The position numbers and the translations under genes are program-made. Positions 6,299-11,777 of a DNA stretch of 15,605 nt are shown here, piece by piece. This DNA comes from an uncultured Verrucomicrobiota bacterium (lineage in GTDB: Bacteria > Verrucomicrobiota > Kiritimatiellia > RFP12 > UBA1067), in contig CAMNLN010000048.1 of the NCBI GenBank assembly GCA_946543025.1, forward strand, positions 1 through 15,605, written 5' to 3'. Positions within the stretch are counted from its first letter, which is position 1. Each line of letters begins with the position of its first letter. The notes under the pieces were generated by a model. That model was given only the letters and a program-made list of their open reading frames with translations. It did not search any database and was not told where the DNA came from.

Positions 6299-6322
6299 CC
6301 CAGCTCCCAAAACTTTTTAAAA

Positions 6323-6344
6323 AAAATACCCAGATGAGTGTTGA
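6323..6344. promoter_or_regulatory. second, degenerate operator (O2)
   Basis: Centred 24 bp upstream of the main operator, ATACCCA-GA-TGAGTGT repeats its half-site ACACCCA imperfectly (6 of 10 arm positions pair). It overlaps the -35 hexamer of the early promoter and lies on the repressor side. Together with O1 it would let two repressor dimers bind cooperatively. Weaker evidence than O1. Confidence 0.45.
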
Positions 6345-6370
6345 CATACACACCCAGTTGGGTGTATACT
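6341..6370 (+). promoter_or_regulatory. early promoter (sigma70-like)
   Basis: TTGACA (6341-6346, consensus -35), an 18-bp spacer, and TATACT (6365-6370) as -10. It is directed into the HTH gene at 6422 and on through the early operon, with a leader of about 45 nt carrying AAGGAGGT. The operator occupies the whole spacer, which explains how the repressor would shut it off. Confidence 0.88.
6347..6368. promoter_or_regulatory. main operator (O1) inside the early promoter
   Basis: An inverted repeat with 10-bp arms (TACACACCCA and TGGGTGTATA, one mismatch) around a 2-bp GT centre. It lies between -35 and -10 and touches the -10. Arm length and spacing fit a dimeric XRE repressor. The divergent repressor gene begins about 50 bp to the left, so it is the obvious ligand; the Cro/Ner-like protein from 6422 may bind here as well. 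Confidence 0.8.
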
Positions 6371-6421
6371 TCGCCTCGTTCCGTGGAACACAGTTTGAAG
6401 TTTACCACAAGGAGGTCGGAC

Positions 6422-6601
6422 ATGGCAACAGTCAAAACTAGGAAGAGTAGGGCGCTTCGCCCTGTGGGGATAAGAGAGGCAGCGCGGCTCACAGGTACTT
6501 CGCCGGCGCACGTATGGTACATCAGGCATGGTCAGCGCAAGTCGGCGCGCTTCGAGCGCAAGATGCGCGAACTAGGGCTCAAGTTCGGTGAGGGGAAGTA
6601 A
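6422..6601 (+). CDS. Cro/Ner-like small HTH protein
   Basis: A 59-residue basic protein from ATG 6422, with a strong AAGGAGGT upstream; earlier in-frame starts lie within the promoter and are excluded. Residues 16-42 (GIREAARLTGTSPAHVWYIRHGQRKS) form a helix-turn-helix of the Cro/XRE or HTH_3 kind, with RKSARFERKMRELGL as the following helix. It is the first gene of the early operon, facing the repressor, the place of ner in Mu and cro in lambda, so it probably turns down repressor and/or early transcription. Exact family is uncertain because the protein is so short. Its last codons (GEGK, stop) contain GAGGGGAAGTAA, the SD of the next gene. Confidence 0.75.
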   Translation: MATVKTRKSRALRPVGIREAARLTGTSPAHVWYIRHGQRKSARFERKMRELGLKFGEGK

Positions 6602-6602
6602 G

Positions 6603-6854
6603 ATGAAGATCAAGTGCACTGACCGAGGGTTCCGTTACGCGACCTTTAAGGATCGCTGCGGGGAATCGTGTTCTATCCAGGAGAGCAGCCGCGTCGTGCC
6701 TAGCCTTTGGCTTGGTGCTAACGAAAACCGCATGCTCCTGTCGCAGAAGATGGTAAAGGACCTGCTCCCGCTGCTGACCCATTTCGCGGAGCATGGAGTG
6801 CTGCCCGGGCGGAAGGTGACCAAACGCGTATTGGCGAAGCAGGAGGGGAAGTGA
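6603..6854 (+). CDS. 83-residue early protein of unknown function
   Basis: The start is ATG 6603, one base after the preceding stop, using the SD GAGGGGAAG inside the upstream gene. The N-terminal half has a strand-rich look (MKIKCTDRGFRYATFKDRCGESCSIQESS) with three cysteines. The middle, VPSLWLGANENRMLLSQKMVKDLLPLLTHFAEHG, resembles short phage/host proteins in which a ligand-like 'LWLG....MLLS...V..LLPLL..F...G' motif precedes a helix; I recall this pattern in many uncharacterised phage miniproteins but can name no function. The basic tail ends QEGK, again carrying the next SD. It overlaps the next ATG in ATGA fashion. Confidence 0.75.
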   Translation: MKIKCTDRGFRYATFKDRCGESCSIQESSRVVPSLWLGANENRMLLSQKMVKDLLPLLTHFAEHGVLPGRKVTKRVLAKQEGK

Positions 6855-7072
6855 TGAAGTACCGCGTTCTAACTACTCTCTGTCATGGCATTGCGCACTT
6901 CACGATGGAGTGCTCTGCCTGCGGGCAGCGCCTGGACGACGTCGAGAGGAACAAGCAAAAGTACTGCCCGAAGTGCGGTCACAAACTCCAGGCTCTGACG
7001 CCCAACGTCACCTCAAGCGCCGTGGCCGAGCTCATGAACCTCAGCATCGTGCGGAAAGACGAGGTGGAGTGA
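6854..7072 (+). CDS. zinc-ribbon early protein
   Basis: A 72-residue protein from ATG 6854, overlapping the preceding TGA. Two CxxC knuckles, CSAC (20-23) and CPKCGHKL (38-41), separated by 14 residues, form a rubredoxin-like zinc ribbon; C10 and H11/H15 lie nearby. The C-terminal tail (SSAVAELMNLSIVRKDEVE) is helical. Such miniproteins usually bind nucleic acid or a protein partner, but neither can be told from sequence. A GTG one codon earlier is possible; ATG is preferred for its ATGA coupling. It overlaps the next microgene by 1 nt (TGATG). Confidence 0.75.
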   Translation: MKYRVLTTLCHGIAHFTMECSACGQRLDDVERNKQKYCPKCGHKLQALTPNVTSSAVAELMNLSIVRKDEVE

Positions 7073-7143
7073 TGTGGTGCAGCATGTGCCCGTTCCTCGA
7101 CACCAACGAGGATGACTACGAAAAGAGCTTCGACGACATCTAA
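7072..7143 (+). CDS. 23-residue cysteine/acidic microprotein
   Basis: The frame begins at ATG 7072, sharing its first base with the stop of the zinc-ribbon gene, and ends at TAA 7143. It opens MWCSMCPFLDTNEDDYE and ends in acidic KSFDDI. The CxxC at positions 3-6 could bind metal with the neighbouring ribbon protein or be redox active. Evidence that it is real: tight coupling to the upstream stop, GAGGTGGAG just before the ATG, and the fact that the next leader begins right after its stop. Evidence against: it is only 23 residues. Function unknown. Confidence 0.45.
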   Translation: MWCSMCPFLDTNEDDYEKSFDDI

Positions 7144-7158
7144 CCAACCACGAAACCA

Positions 7159-7196
7159 CTTAACCAAAAACACAAACCTAGGAGGGAAGTAAAATG
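7159..7196 (+). repeat. recurring CAAAACACAAA leader, copy 1
   Basis: A leader of about 38 bp, CTTAACCAAAAACACAAAC then CTAGGAGGGAAGTAAAATG, is nearly repeated at 7387-7425 and, less closely, at 7914-7948 and 11742-11777. It ends with a strong SD and start codon and includes an in-frame-independent TAA. It sits between genes as a portable ribosome-loading cassette. Confidence 0.75.
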
Positions 7197-7391
7197 ACCA
7201 CCGGTAAAATGGCCTCCAAAGAAATACAGGAGATGCTCGCAGACGCATACCATGCGATTGGCCACGCCTATGCCTATCTTGGCTCGAATCGCGTTGTGGC
7301 GGCTTCGATCGAGGTCGATAATGCGCGCGCCTCAATGAAGCTCGCGAAAGATGCCCTTGATAAATTGCTAGATAGCCGTCAAACAGCTTAA
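7194..7391 (+). CDS. 65-residue helical early protein, unknown
   Basis: ATG 7194 (MTTGKMASKEIQEMLADAYHAIG) has GGAGGG at 7181-7186, an ideal SD. The protein reads as two amphipathic helices joined by a turn: IQEMLADAYHAIGHAYAYLG and VAASIEVDNARASMKLAKDALDKLLD, so probably a small helical hairpin that dimerises. No cysteine, signal or membrane segment. Its stop codon lies inside the leader repeat of the next gene. No family recognised; in Mu this semi-essential early region encodes accessory proteins, which is all the context supports. Confidence 0.72.
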   Translation: MTTGKMASKEIQEMLADAYHAIGHAYAYLGSNRVVAASIEVDNARASMKLAKDALDKLLDSRQTA

Positions 7392-7425
7392 CCCAAAACA
7401 CAATCCTAGGAGGGCAAGTAAGATG
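7387..7425 (+). repeat. recurring CAAAACACAAA leader, copy 2
   Basis: CTTAACCCAAAACACAATC followed by CTAGGAGGGCAAGTAAGATG. It differs from copy 1 by about four changes over 38-39 bp. It contains the stop of the upstream gene and the start of the downstream one, so the repeat replaces a normal intergenic space. Confidence 0.75.
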
Positions 7426-7704
7426 AGCGGCAGGATTACGACGGGAGAACCGTTGGCGCAGTTTTACCAGCAGGACGCCAAATACCTCGAGACGCGTATC
7501 GGCGAACTGCACACCCACGCCGTTATTCACGATGGCGAGCTCTGCTCAAAGCTAAACCGTGCCCGCATTGGCGGGATGATCGAGGTCTTGAGCCGCATCG
7601 GGCTTGAGGTCGAGTGCAGCTGGGATCGTTGCGATCGCAACGTCCTCATCGTGACCGAGGCCGACTTCGTGGAAAACAAACGGCATTTGAAGGAGGGCAA
7701 GTAA
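7423..7704 (+). CDS. 93-residue early protein, unknown
   Basis: ATG 7423 (MSGRITTGEPLAQFYQQDAKYLETR) follows AGGAGGG. The fold looks alpha/beta: an N-terminal helix, then LCSKLNRARIGGMIEVLSRIGLEVECSWDRCDRNVLIVTEADF, which suggests helix, strand, turn, strand. The segment 'GMIEVLSRIGLEVECSWD' resembles a short ferredoxin-like half. Three cysteines, none paired as CxxC. It ends in KHLKEGK-like codons (RHLKEGK, stop) that contain GAGGGCAAGTAA, the SD of the next gene. No family recognised; likely a host-interaction or accessory protein by context only. Confidence 0.75.
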   Translation: MSGRITTGEPLAQFYQQDAKYLETRIGELHTHAVIHDGELCSKLNRARIGGMIEVLSRIGLEVECSWDRCDRNVLIVTEADFVENKRHLKEGK

Positions 7705-7705
7705 C

Positions 7706-7912
7706 ATGACCATCGAACAAAAGCAGGAACTTGTGTCCATCGCAGAGGAGATGGCCGACGCAATCCACTACGTGCGCATCGCGCAGGAAGGCCCGCTCTT
7801 CCTTACCAAGGGCGGCTACATGCTGGAGGCGTCTATCAAGAGGTACCAGGACTGGCGCACCGGGGTCGACGGCAAGCCCAAGACAAACTGGACGCCTGTA
7901 ATCAGAGGTTGA
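7706..7912 (+). CDS. 68-residue early protein, unknown
   Basis: ATG 7706 (MTIEQKQELVSIAEEMADAIH) starts one base after the preceding stop, using an SD that lies inside the upstream gene. The first 30 residues are a single amphipathic helix; then a hydrophobic LFLTKGGYMLEASIKRYQDWR and a polar tail (TGVDGKPKTNWTPVIRG). It is soluble and lacks cysteines. No family recognised. Its stop is followed by a leader repeat (7914-7948) before the next gene, so it ends a coupled pair with 7423-7704. Confidence 0.72.
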   Translation: MTIEQKQELVSIAEEMADAIHYVRIAQEGPLFLTKGGYMLEASIKRYQDWRTGVDGKPKTNWTPVIRG

Positions 7913-7913
7913 A

Positions 7914-7948
7914 CTTTAGTCAAAACACAAACCAAGGAGGTAATCATG
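7914..7948 (+). repeat. recurring CAAAACACAAA leader, copy 3
   Basis: CTTTAGTCAAAACACAAAC followed by CAAGGAGGTAATCATG. It is closest to copy 4 (11742-11777), sharing CTTTAG, GTCAAAACACAAA and an A-rich SD stretch, and more distantly to copies 1 and 2. Confidence 0.7.
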
Positions 7949-8263
7949 AAGGATGTGAAGGGAATGAGGAAACTGTCGCGGGAGGTGCGAAAGACCGCGA
8001 CACAGTTTGCGGAGCGGTGCGAGTTTGTCACGGCAAGCCGGATCAAGAAAGCGTGTGCGAGTTGCGACAATGTTATTGCGGCGTTTTGCTTGGAATATCG
8101 TGACGGCGTAGAACGGGCACAGATTTCCGCGGCTTTTGTCTATGCGGCAGAGTTGTATGGATTGGATTACGAGTGCTCTCATGTAGATGACATAGTACCC
8201 GAAGGCAAGTTGCCGATGTGCACCATTATCATTTCAAATCCAAGGAAAGAGGAGGGCAAGTAA
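7946..8263 (+). CDS. 105-residue early protein, unknown
   Basis: ATG 7946 (MKDVKGMRKLSREVRKTATQFAER) follows AAGGAGG. The N-terminus is a basic helix (MRKLSREVRKTATQF). Next come CEFVTASRIKKACASCDNVIAAFCLEYRDG with four cysteines and AFVYAAELYGLDYECSHVDDIVPEGKLPMCTIIISNP with two more. The last part, a helix then a strand ending in MCTIIIS, suggests an alpha/beta fold. CASC could coordinate metal together with other cysteines, but the arrangement is not one I know. It ends in EEGK plus stop, carrying the next SD. Base composition is slightly less GC-rich than the transposase region, hinting at a separate origin. Confidence 0.72.
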   Translation: MKDVKGMRKLSREVRKTATQFAERCEFVTASRIKKACASCDNVIAAFCLEYRDGVERAQISAAFVYAAELYGLDYECSHVDDIVPEGKLPMCTIIISNPRKEEGK

Positions 8264-8264
8264 A

Positions 8265-8366
8265 ATGCGCACACAGGACAAGACGATAACGATCTGCGAA
8301 CGGATTGCATACGGGCTCGGGCTCTTCACCTGGGTGGCACTTCTCGTCAAGGCCGTGATCGGATAA
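8265..8366 (+). CDS. 33-residue single-span membrane miniprotein
   Basis: ATG 8265 is one base after the previous stop, with SD GAGGGCAAG inside the upstream gene. It begins MRTQDKTITICERIAYG, then a hydrophobic helix GLFTWVALLVKAVIG reaching the C-terminus. A short polar N-terminus and one membrane span fit a phage inner-membrane miniprotein. It could take part in host-membrane effects such as superinfection exclusion or holin-like action, but no family is recognised. Support is the coupling and SD rather than similarity. Confidence 0.58.
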   Translation: MRTQDKTITICERIAYGLGLFTWVALLVKAVIG

Positions 8367-8376
8367 GGGGTGCGAC

Positions 8377-8544
8377 ATGGCGGAACTAGCCAAGATGCTT
8401 ATGGCGGGGGCGCTCAGCGTGGCCATTGTCGTGGTCGTTCTGATCATCGTCTGCGAGATCATCGACTTCACTCGCCGGACGAAGGATCCGATCGCCGGAC
8501 TCGACGACGAGGAGAGCGACCCCGAGAAAGGCGGCGCGCGATGA
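8377..8544 (+). CDS. 55-residue single-span membrane miniprotein
   Basis: ATG 8377 follows AAGGGG, 10 bp after the previous stop. A hydrophobic span at about residues 9-29 (MAGALSVAIVVVVLIIVCEII) is followed by FTRRTK, a positive stop-transfer that keeps the tail in the cytoplasm, and an acidic tail (GLDDEESDPEKGGAR). The orientation inferred is N-out, C-in. It lies next to another membrane miniprotein, so the two may work together. It overlaps the next gene by 4 nt (ATGA). Function unknown. Confidence 0.65.
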   Translation: MAELAKMLMAGALSVAIVVVVLIIVCEIIDFTRRTKDPIAGLDDEESDPEKGGAR

Positions 8545-8729
8545 ACAATCCCACCACGTTTCCGGGGCAGTCGAAAGTGCCTGTGCCGTTCGACGTCCTC
8601 CGCAAGGCGAAGAAGTGCCCGAAGCGCTGCTCGCCTATCCGCTGGAAGATGGAGCTTTCGCGCCGGAGGCTCGAACGGGTCCTCGGCGCGCTCTACAACA
8701 ACCTTCCCGACCCCGACCGCCTGCCCTAA
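8541..8729 (+). CDS. 62-residue basic protein, unknown
   Basis: ATG 8541 overlaps the preceding TGA as ATGA; the SD is weak, so translation probably depends on the upstream gene. After a proline-rich start (PTTFPGQSKVPVPFDVLR) comes a strongly basic central part, KAKKCPKRCSPIRWKMELSRRRLERVLGAL, with a CPKRC pair, then a short polar tail. The charge suggests nucleic-acid or acidic-protein binding. No family recognised. It is the last gene of this block, and a tandem heptamer leader follows. Confidence 0.65.
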   Translation: MNNPTTFPGQSKVPVPFDVLRKAKKCPKRCSPIRWKMELSRRRLERVLGALYNNLPDPDRLP

Positions 8730-8730
8730 C

Positions 8731-8758
8731 TATTCACTATTCACTCTTACCTATTCAC
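8731..8758. repeat. tandem heptamer leader TATTCAC
   Basis: Four 7-bp units: TATTCAC, TATTCAC, TCTTACC, TATTCAC. They fill the gap between the 62-aa gene and the HTH gene at 8763. No Shine-Dalgarno is visible before that ATG; the repeat takes its place. Confidence 0.85.
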
Positions 8759-8762
8759 TGCC

Positions 8763-8999
8763 ATGAACGCCACCACGCGCGCCATAATAGACCGGCTTCC
8801 GAAGAAGCCCCTCCTCGCTCCGGCGGACGTCTCCTCGGCGTACGGGCTCGCGACGACGCAGGCTATTCTAGCCGACATCAAGACGGGGAAGCTGCCTGCC
8901 AACATTGTGGGAGGCAAGTACATCATTTCACGCGAGGCCGCTGAGGCCTACGTCATCGCCAACGAATACACACCGGAAGAAGGAGAAATCCGCAAATGA
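8763..8999 (+). CDS. HTH_17 (excisionase-like) DNA-binding protein
   Basis: A 78-residue protein from ATG 8763. The segment APADVSSAYGLATTQAILADI, then KTGKLPANIVGGKYIISREAAEAYV, matches the pattern of HTH_17/MerR-like excisionase domains ('..EAA...G.s...v...i..GkLpa..vGgr..I.r.aleay'). It probably binds DNA as a small regulator or architectural protein; in a Mu-like phage it need not be an excisionase. There is no good SD, and the leader is a heptamer repeat. It overlaps the next gene by ATGA, so the two proteins may act together. Confidence 0.75.
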   Translation: MNATTRAIIDRLPKKPLLAPADVSSAYGLATTQAILADIKTGKLPANIVGGKYIISREAAEAYVIANEYTPEEGEIRK

Positions 9000-9664
9000 A
9001 GAGAAATGCGAAGAACGCAGTAGAGACAGTTGAAGTCGAAGCGGAGATTGCCGGCGGAACGCCTGCGGAGCGAATCAACACTTACGTCCGCGAAGCGCAG
9101 CGCCACGGCAGGATCGCGCTCGAATACCTGGTTAAGGCCGGATGGGAGCTGCTGATCCAGAAACAGTCGATCGGCTATGGCGGAGGATGGGAGTCTTGGG
9201 TCGACCAGAACCTCTCAATATCACAAAAGACCGCTGACCGGTATATCCAGTTCTACCAGCGGACATTGGGCGACAAGCGCAGCGAGGCGCGGATCGCGAT
9301 CACCAGGGAGCCGACGAAGAAGGAGCTTGCCGACGCGACCGCGGGAATGGAGTACAAGACCGCCACGCAGGCGATGGTCGACATGGGAATCGTGAAGCGC
9401 CCTGCGGCATGGGGCGGAGCGGGGCGCGGCCAGGGCCGCAAACCGAAGGATGCGGATGTAGCGTCGGAGCTCGAGGCGGTGGCGACGATGGAACCCGTCC
9501 TTTGGGCGAGTTCGAAGGGAGCGCTCGACACTCTCCGCAGGCTGGATGTCGAGAAGGACTTCATGCACCGTCTCTCCGACGAACACCTGGCGACCGTGTC
9601 GGAGCTGCTGTCGGATCTCGCGAAGAAGGCCGGCGAACTGCTAGCCAACAGGTTGACAGCCTAA
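8996..9664 (+). CDS. DUF3102-like protein with AT-hook-like tail
   Basis: A 222-residue protein from ATG 8996. Residues about 30-90 (ALEYLVKAGWELLIQKQSIGYGG, GWESWVDQNLSISQKTADRYIQFY) match the DUF3102 pattern (helix, 'aG..Li..K......W..W......s..TA.rYm'), a domain seen in phage and plasmid proteins linked to DNA binding or partition. A basic GRGQGRKPKD segment near residue 145 resembles an AT-hook. The C-terminal part is helical, with repeated Leu and Ala (ATVSELLSDLAKKAGELLANR), probably dimerising. It lies between an HTH protein and the transposase, so it may assist transposition or regulate it; that is inference. Confidence 0.72.
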   Translation: MKRNAKNAVETVEVEAEIAGGTPAERINTYVREAQRHGRIALEYLVKAGWELLIQKQSIGYGGGWESWVDQNLSISQKTADRYIQFYQRTLGDKRSEARIAITREPTKKELADATAGMEYKTATQAMVDMGIVKRPAAWGGAGRGQGRKPKDADVASELEAVATMEPVLWASSKGALDTLRRLDVEKDFMHRLSDEHLATVSELLSDLAKKAGELLANRLTA

Positions 9665-9703
9665 ACCACCTAAACCACTTAACCACCTAACCACTTAACC
9701 GTC
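9662..9703. repeat. tandem octamer leader TAA(A)CCAC(Y)
   Basis: Five units starting at 9662, 9671, 9680, 9688 and 9696: TAAACCAC, TAAACCACT, TAACCACC, TAACCACT, TAACCGTC. The first unit includes the stop codon of the upstream gene. With 8-9-bp spacing, TAA appears in all three frames. No SD precedes the transposase ATG at 9713. Confidence 0.85.
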
Positions 9704-9712
9704 AAACCGAAC

Positions 9713-11740
9713 ATGAACTCGATCTCACAAATCACCTCCGCAGAGATGGACCGCCTCTTCGCCGTCGTTCCCGGCGACCAGGCAACGAGGATCCTCAGTT
9801 TCGTGGATGCGCTCGGCGTGTTCGCTGCCGCGAGCGACAAGCGCGCGGCGGCCGCGGCGATGGCTGCGCGCCTTGCGCCGCTCGGCTACAAGGGCCTTTC
9901 GCTCAAGAGCCTCTACCGAAAGCTCGACGACTTCAAGCGCGAGGGGATGTGGAGCCTCGTGCCGGCGAAGTACCGTCGCGGCGAAATCAAGGGCCTTGCG
10001 GCGAACCAGGAGTTCGTAGAGCACTGGCAGGGGCTTGTCCTGGAGAACCGCAGGAAGATGAAGCCGGCGTGGAAGCGCCTAATAAGGGACTTCTCGGCGG
10101 GCGTGGCGATTCCCGGAGTCGGCACGTGGCGCGAGCTCTACATGAAGGAGCGCGGCTACTTCCCGGCTGAAGGCGAGGTGTGCCCGTGGGGAGAGCGCAA
10201 CCCGCCTCCCGGATGGAGCTTCCGGAACATGCTGAAGTTCGCGCCCGACGAGTTCACGCTTGCGGCGGCCCGGCGCGGCATGGCGGAGGCGAAGAGCCGC
10301 TTCGGGCTTACCGTGTCGAAGACCAGGGTCGGGCTTTCGTGCTGCAGGGTGGTGGAGGTTGACGACATGTGGTACGAGCACGCGGTCATGTTCCAGGGCA
10401 ACGCGGGCCCGCAGCGCGTCGTGGAGTTCGCGGCGATGGACCGTCTCACGGCGCACGTCATCTGCCATCTAGCGAAGCCGATCCGGGAGAAGGCGGACGG
10501 CACGAGGGAGACGCTGAAGGCCGCGTGGGCGAAGTACGTTTACCACTACGTCCTGTGCGTCTCCGGCATCCCGCAGGACGGCTGCATAATCCGCGGCGAG
10601 CGCGGCACCACGAAGAGCGACGCGGAGTTCGAGGCCGCGCTGCGCTCGATCAACGCCTGGCGCACGTCAAGCGGCGCGGGCGAGGTGCGGTTCGAGTCGG
10701 GCGCGCTCGCGAACGCGCCTCTCGCAAAGGGGCTTGCGAACGGAGCTGCCAAGGGCAACCCGAGGCACAAGGGCATGATCGAGCAGATGCACGCGACGCT
10801 GAAGAACGAGCTCGGGCACGTGCTTGGCGAGATAGGCGGCGGACGCGGCGTGCAGCCGGAGGAGACTGGCGCGCTCGTGGCGGAGGCGAAGAAGCTCGCT
10901 GCGCTCGCGTACATCAGCAACCTTCCTGTCGAGAGGGTGTCCGCTCCGTTCCTCTCGTGGCCGCAGTTTGCTAAGGCGATCGAGGATGCGCACGCGGCCA
11001 TGGACTGCCGGACTGTGCATTCGCTCGAGGGATGGGAGGAGTGCGGGTTCGTGGCGGGCGAGATCCGGCTGCGCGGAGAGGTTGCGTGGCGGGCCGTCCC
11101 GGCTACGTCGGAGATGTCGCCGGAGGAGTCGGGCGCGGTGGCGTCGCTGGTGAAGGCAGGGTTTGCCGAGTACCGCGAGCGGCGTCTTTCGCCCAGGGAG
11201 GCGTGGGAGAAGTCCAAGGGACAGCTGAAGGTCGTGCCGGACTACTTCGCGCCGATGGTCCTCGGAAGCGAGCTCTGCTGCGTGGCGAAGGTGAACAACA
11301 ACATGCAGTTCGTCTACCGGGATCCGAACGTCGGCTCGCGTCTGACGGTCGCTGCGATCGCGGGAGGGAAGCTGCTTTCGCGTGGCGTGGAGTACCGCGT
11401 CTGGGTCAACCCGCTCTGCGGGGACAGGGCGTATGTGTGCGACATGCAGGGCCGCTTCCTGGGCGTTGCAAAGGTGATGCAGGCGGTCCGTGCGGACGCC
11501 ACGCCGGAGGACCTTGCGGCACAGCTCGGTCTGCGGAAGAAAGTGCTAGCGGAGGAGGCGAGGCGCGCAGCTCCGATCGCGCGGCGGAGGCTTGCGGCCG
11601 CGAACGCCAGGGCGGCGGCGAACGTCGCGGCGTTCGGGCTCGACGATCCGGACGGCAGCGGGGACGCCGGGGAGTTCGGCCAGGAGAGCGACGGCGGGTA
11701 CGGCGACGGGTTCTCGCTCGAGGACCTCGCGAGCGTCTAG
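9713..11740 (+). CDS. MuA-like DDE transposase
   Basis: A 675-residue protein, close to MuA in length (663). It would bind phage ends, nick them and join them to target DNA, for both integration and replicative transposition. The N-terminal part (40-100) holds a helix-turn-helix-like region; the RNase H-like core has VEVDDMWYEHAVMF (D217 likely first catalytic residue), then IIRGERGTTKSD (E296, where Asp is usual) and NPRHKGMIEQMHATLKNEL (E357). The spacings of 79 and 61 fit MuA's 67 and 56. A beta-barrel-like region follows (533-580, FVYRDPNVGSRLTV, VEYRVWVNPL), and an acidic C-terminal tail that would contact the MuB-like ATPase. The second catalytic residue being Glu is unusual. No SD; the leader is a tandem repeat. 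Confidence 0.92.
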   Translation: MNSISQITSAEMDRLFAVVPGDQATRILSFVDALGVFAAASDKRAAAAAMAARLAPLGYKGLSLKSLYRKLDDFKREGMWSLVPAKYRRGEIKGLAANQEFVEHWQGLVLENRRKMKPAWKRLIRDFSAGVAIPGVGTWRELYMKERGYFPAEGEVCPWGERNPPPGWSFRNMLKFAPDEFTLAAARRGMAEAKSRFGLTVSKTRVGLSCCRVVEVDDMWYEHAVMFQGNAGPQRVVEFAAMDRLTAHVICHLAKPIREKADGTRETLKAAWAKYVYHYVLCVSGIPQDGCIIRGERGTTKSDAEFEAALRSINAWRTSSGAGEVRFESGALANAPLAKGLANGAAKGNPRHKGMIEQMHATLKNELGHVLGEIGGGRGVQPEETGALVAEAKKLAALAYISNLPVERVSAPFLSWPQFAKAIEDAHAAMDCRTVHSLEGWEECGFVAGEIRLRGEVAWRAVPATSEMSPEESGAVASLVKAGFAEYRERRLSPREAWEKSKGQLKVVPDYFAPMVLGSELCCVAKVNNNMQFVYRDPNVGSRLTVAAIAGGKLLSRGVEYRVWVNPLCGDRAYVCDMQGRFLGVAKVMQAVRADATPEDLAAQLGLRKKVLAEEARRAAPIARRRLAAANARAAANVAAFGLDDPDGSGDAGEFGQESDGGYGDGFSLEDLASV

Positions 11741-11741
11741 G

Positions 11742-11777
11742 CTTTAGGTCAAAACACAAAACAAAGGAGAGGAAATG
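11742..11777 (+). repeat. recurring CAAAACACAAA leader, copy 4
   Basis: CTTTAGGTCAAAACACAAA followed by ACAAAGGAGAGGAAATG. It is closest to copy 3, and lies between transposase and ATPase genes. The SD AAAGGAG is strong, in contrast to the transposase leader. Confidence 0.7.

Noticed and set aside
8996..9664. DUF3102-like protein as a plasmid partition or replication protein
   Set aside because: Context is a transposable phage with no origin-like iterons; the domain is also common in phage proteins.
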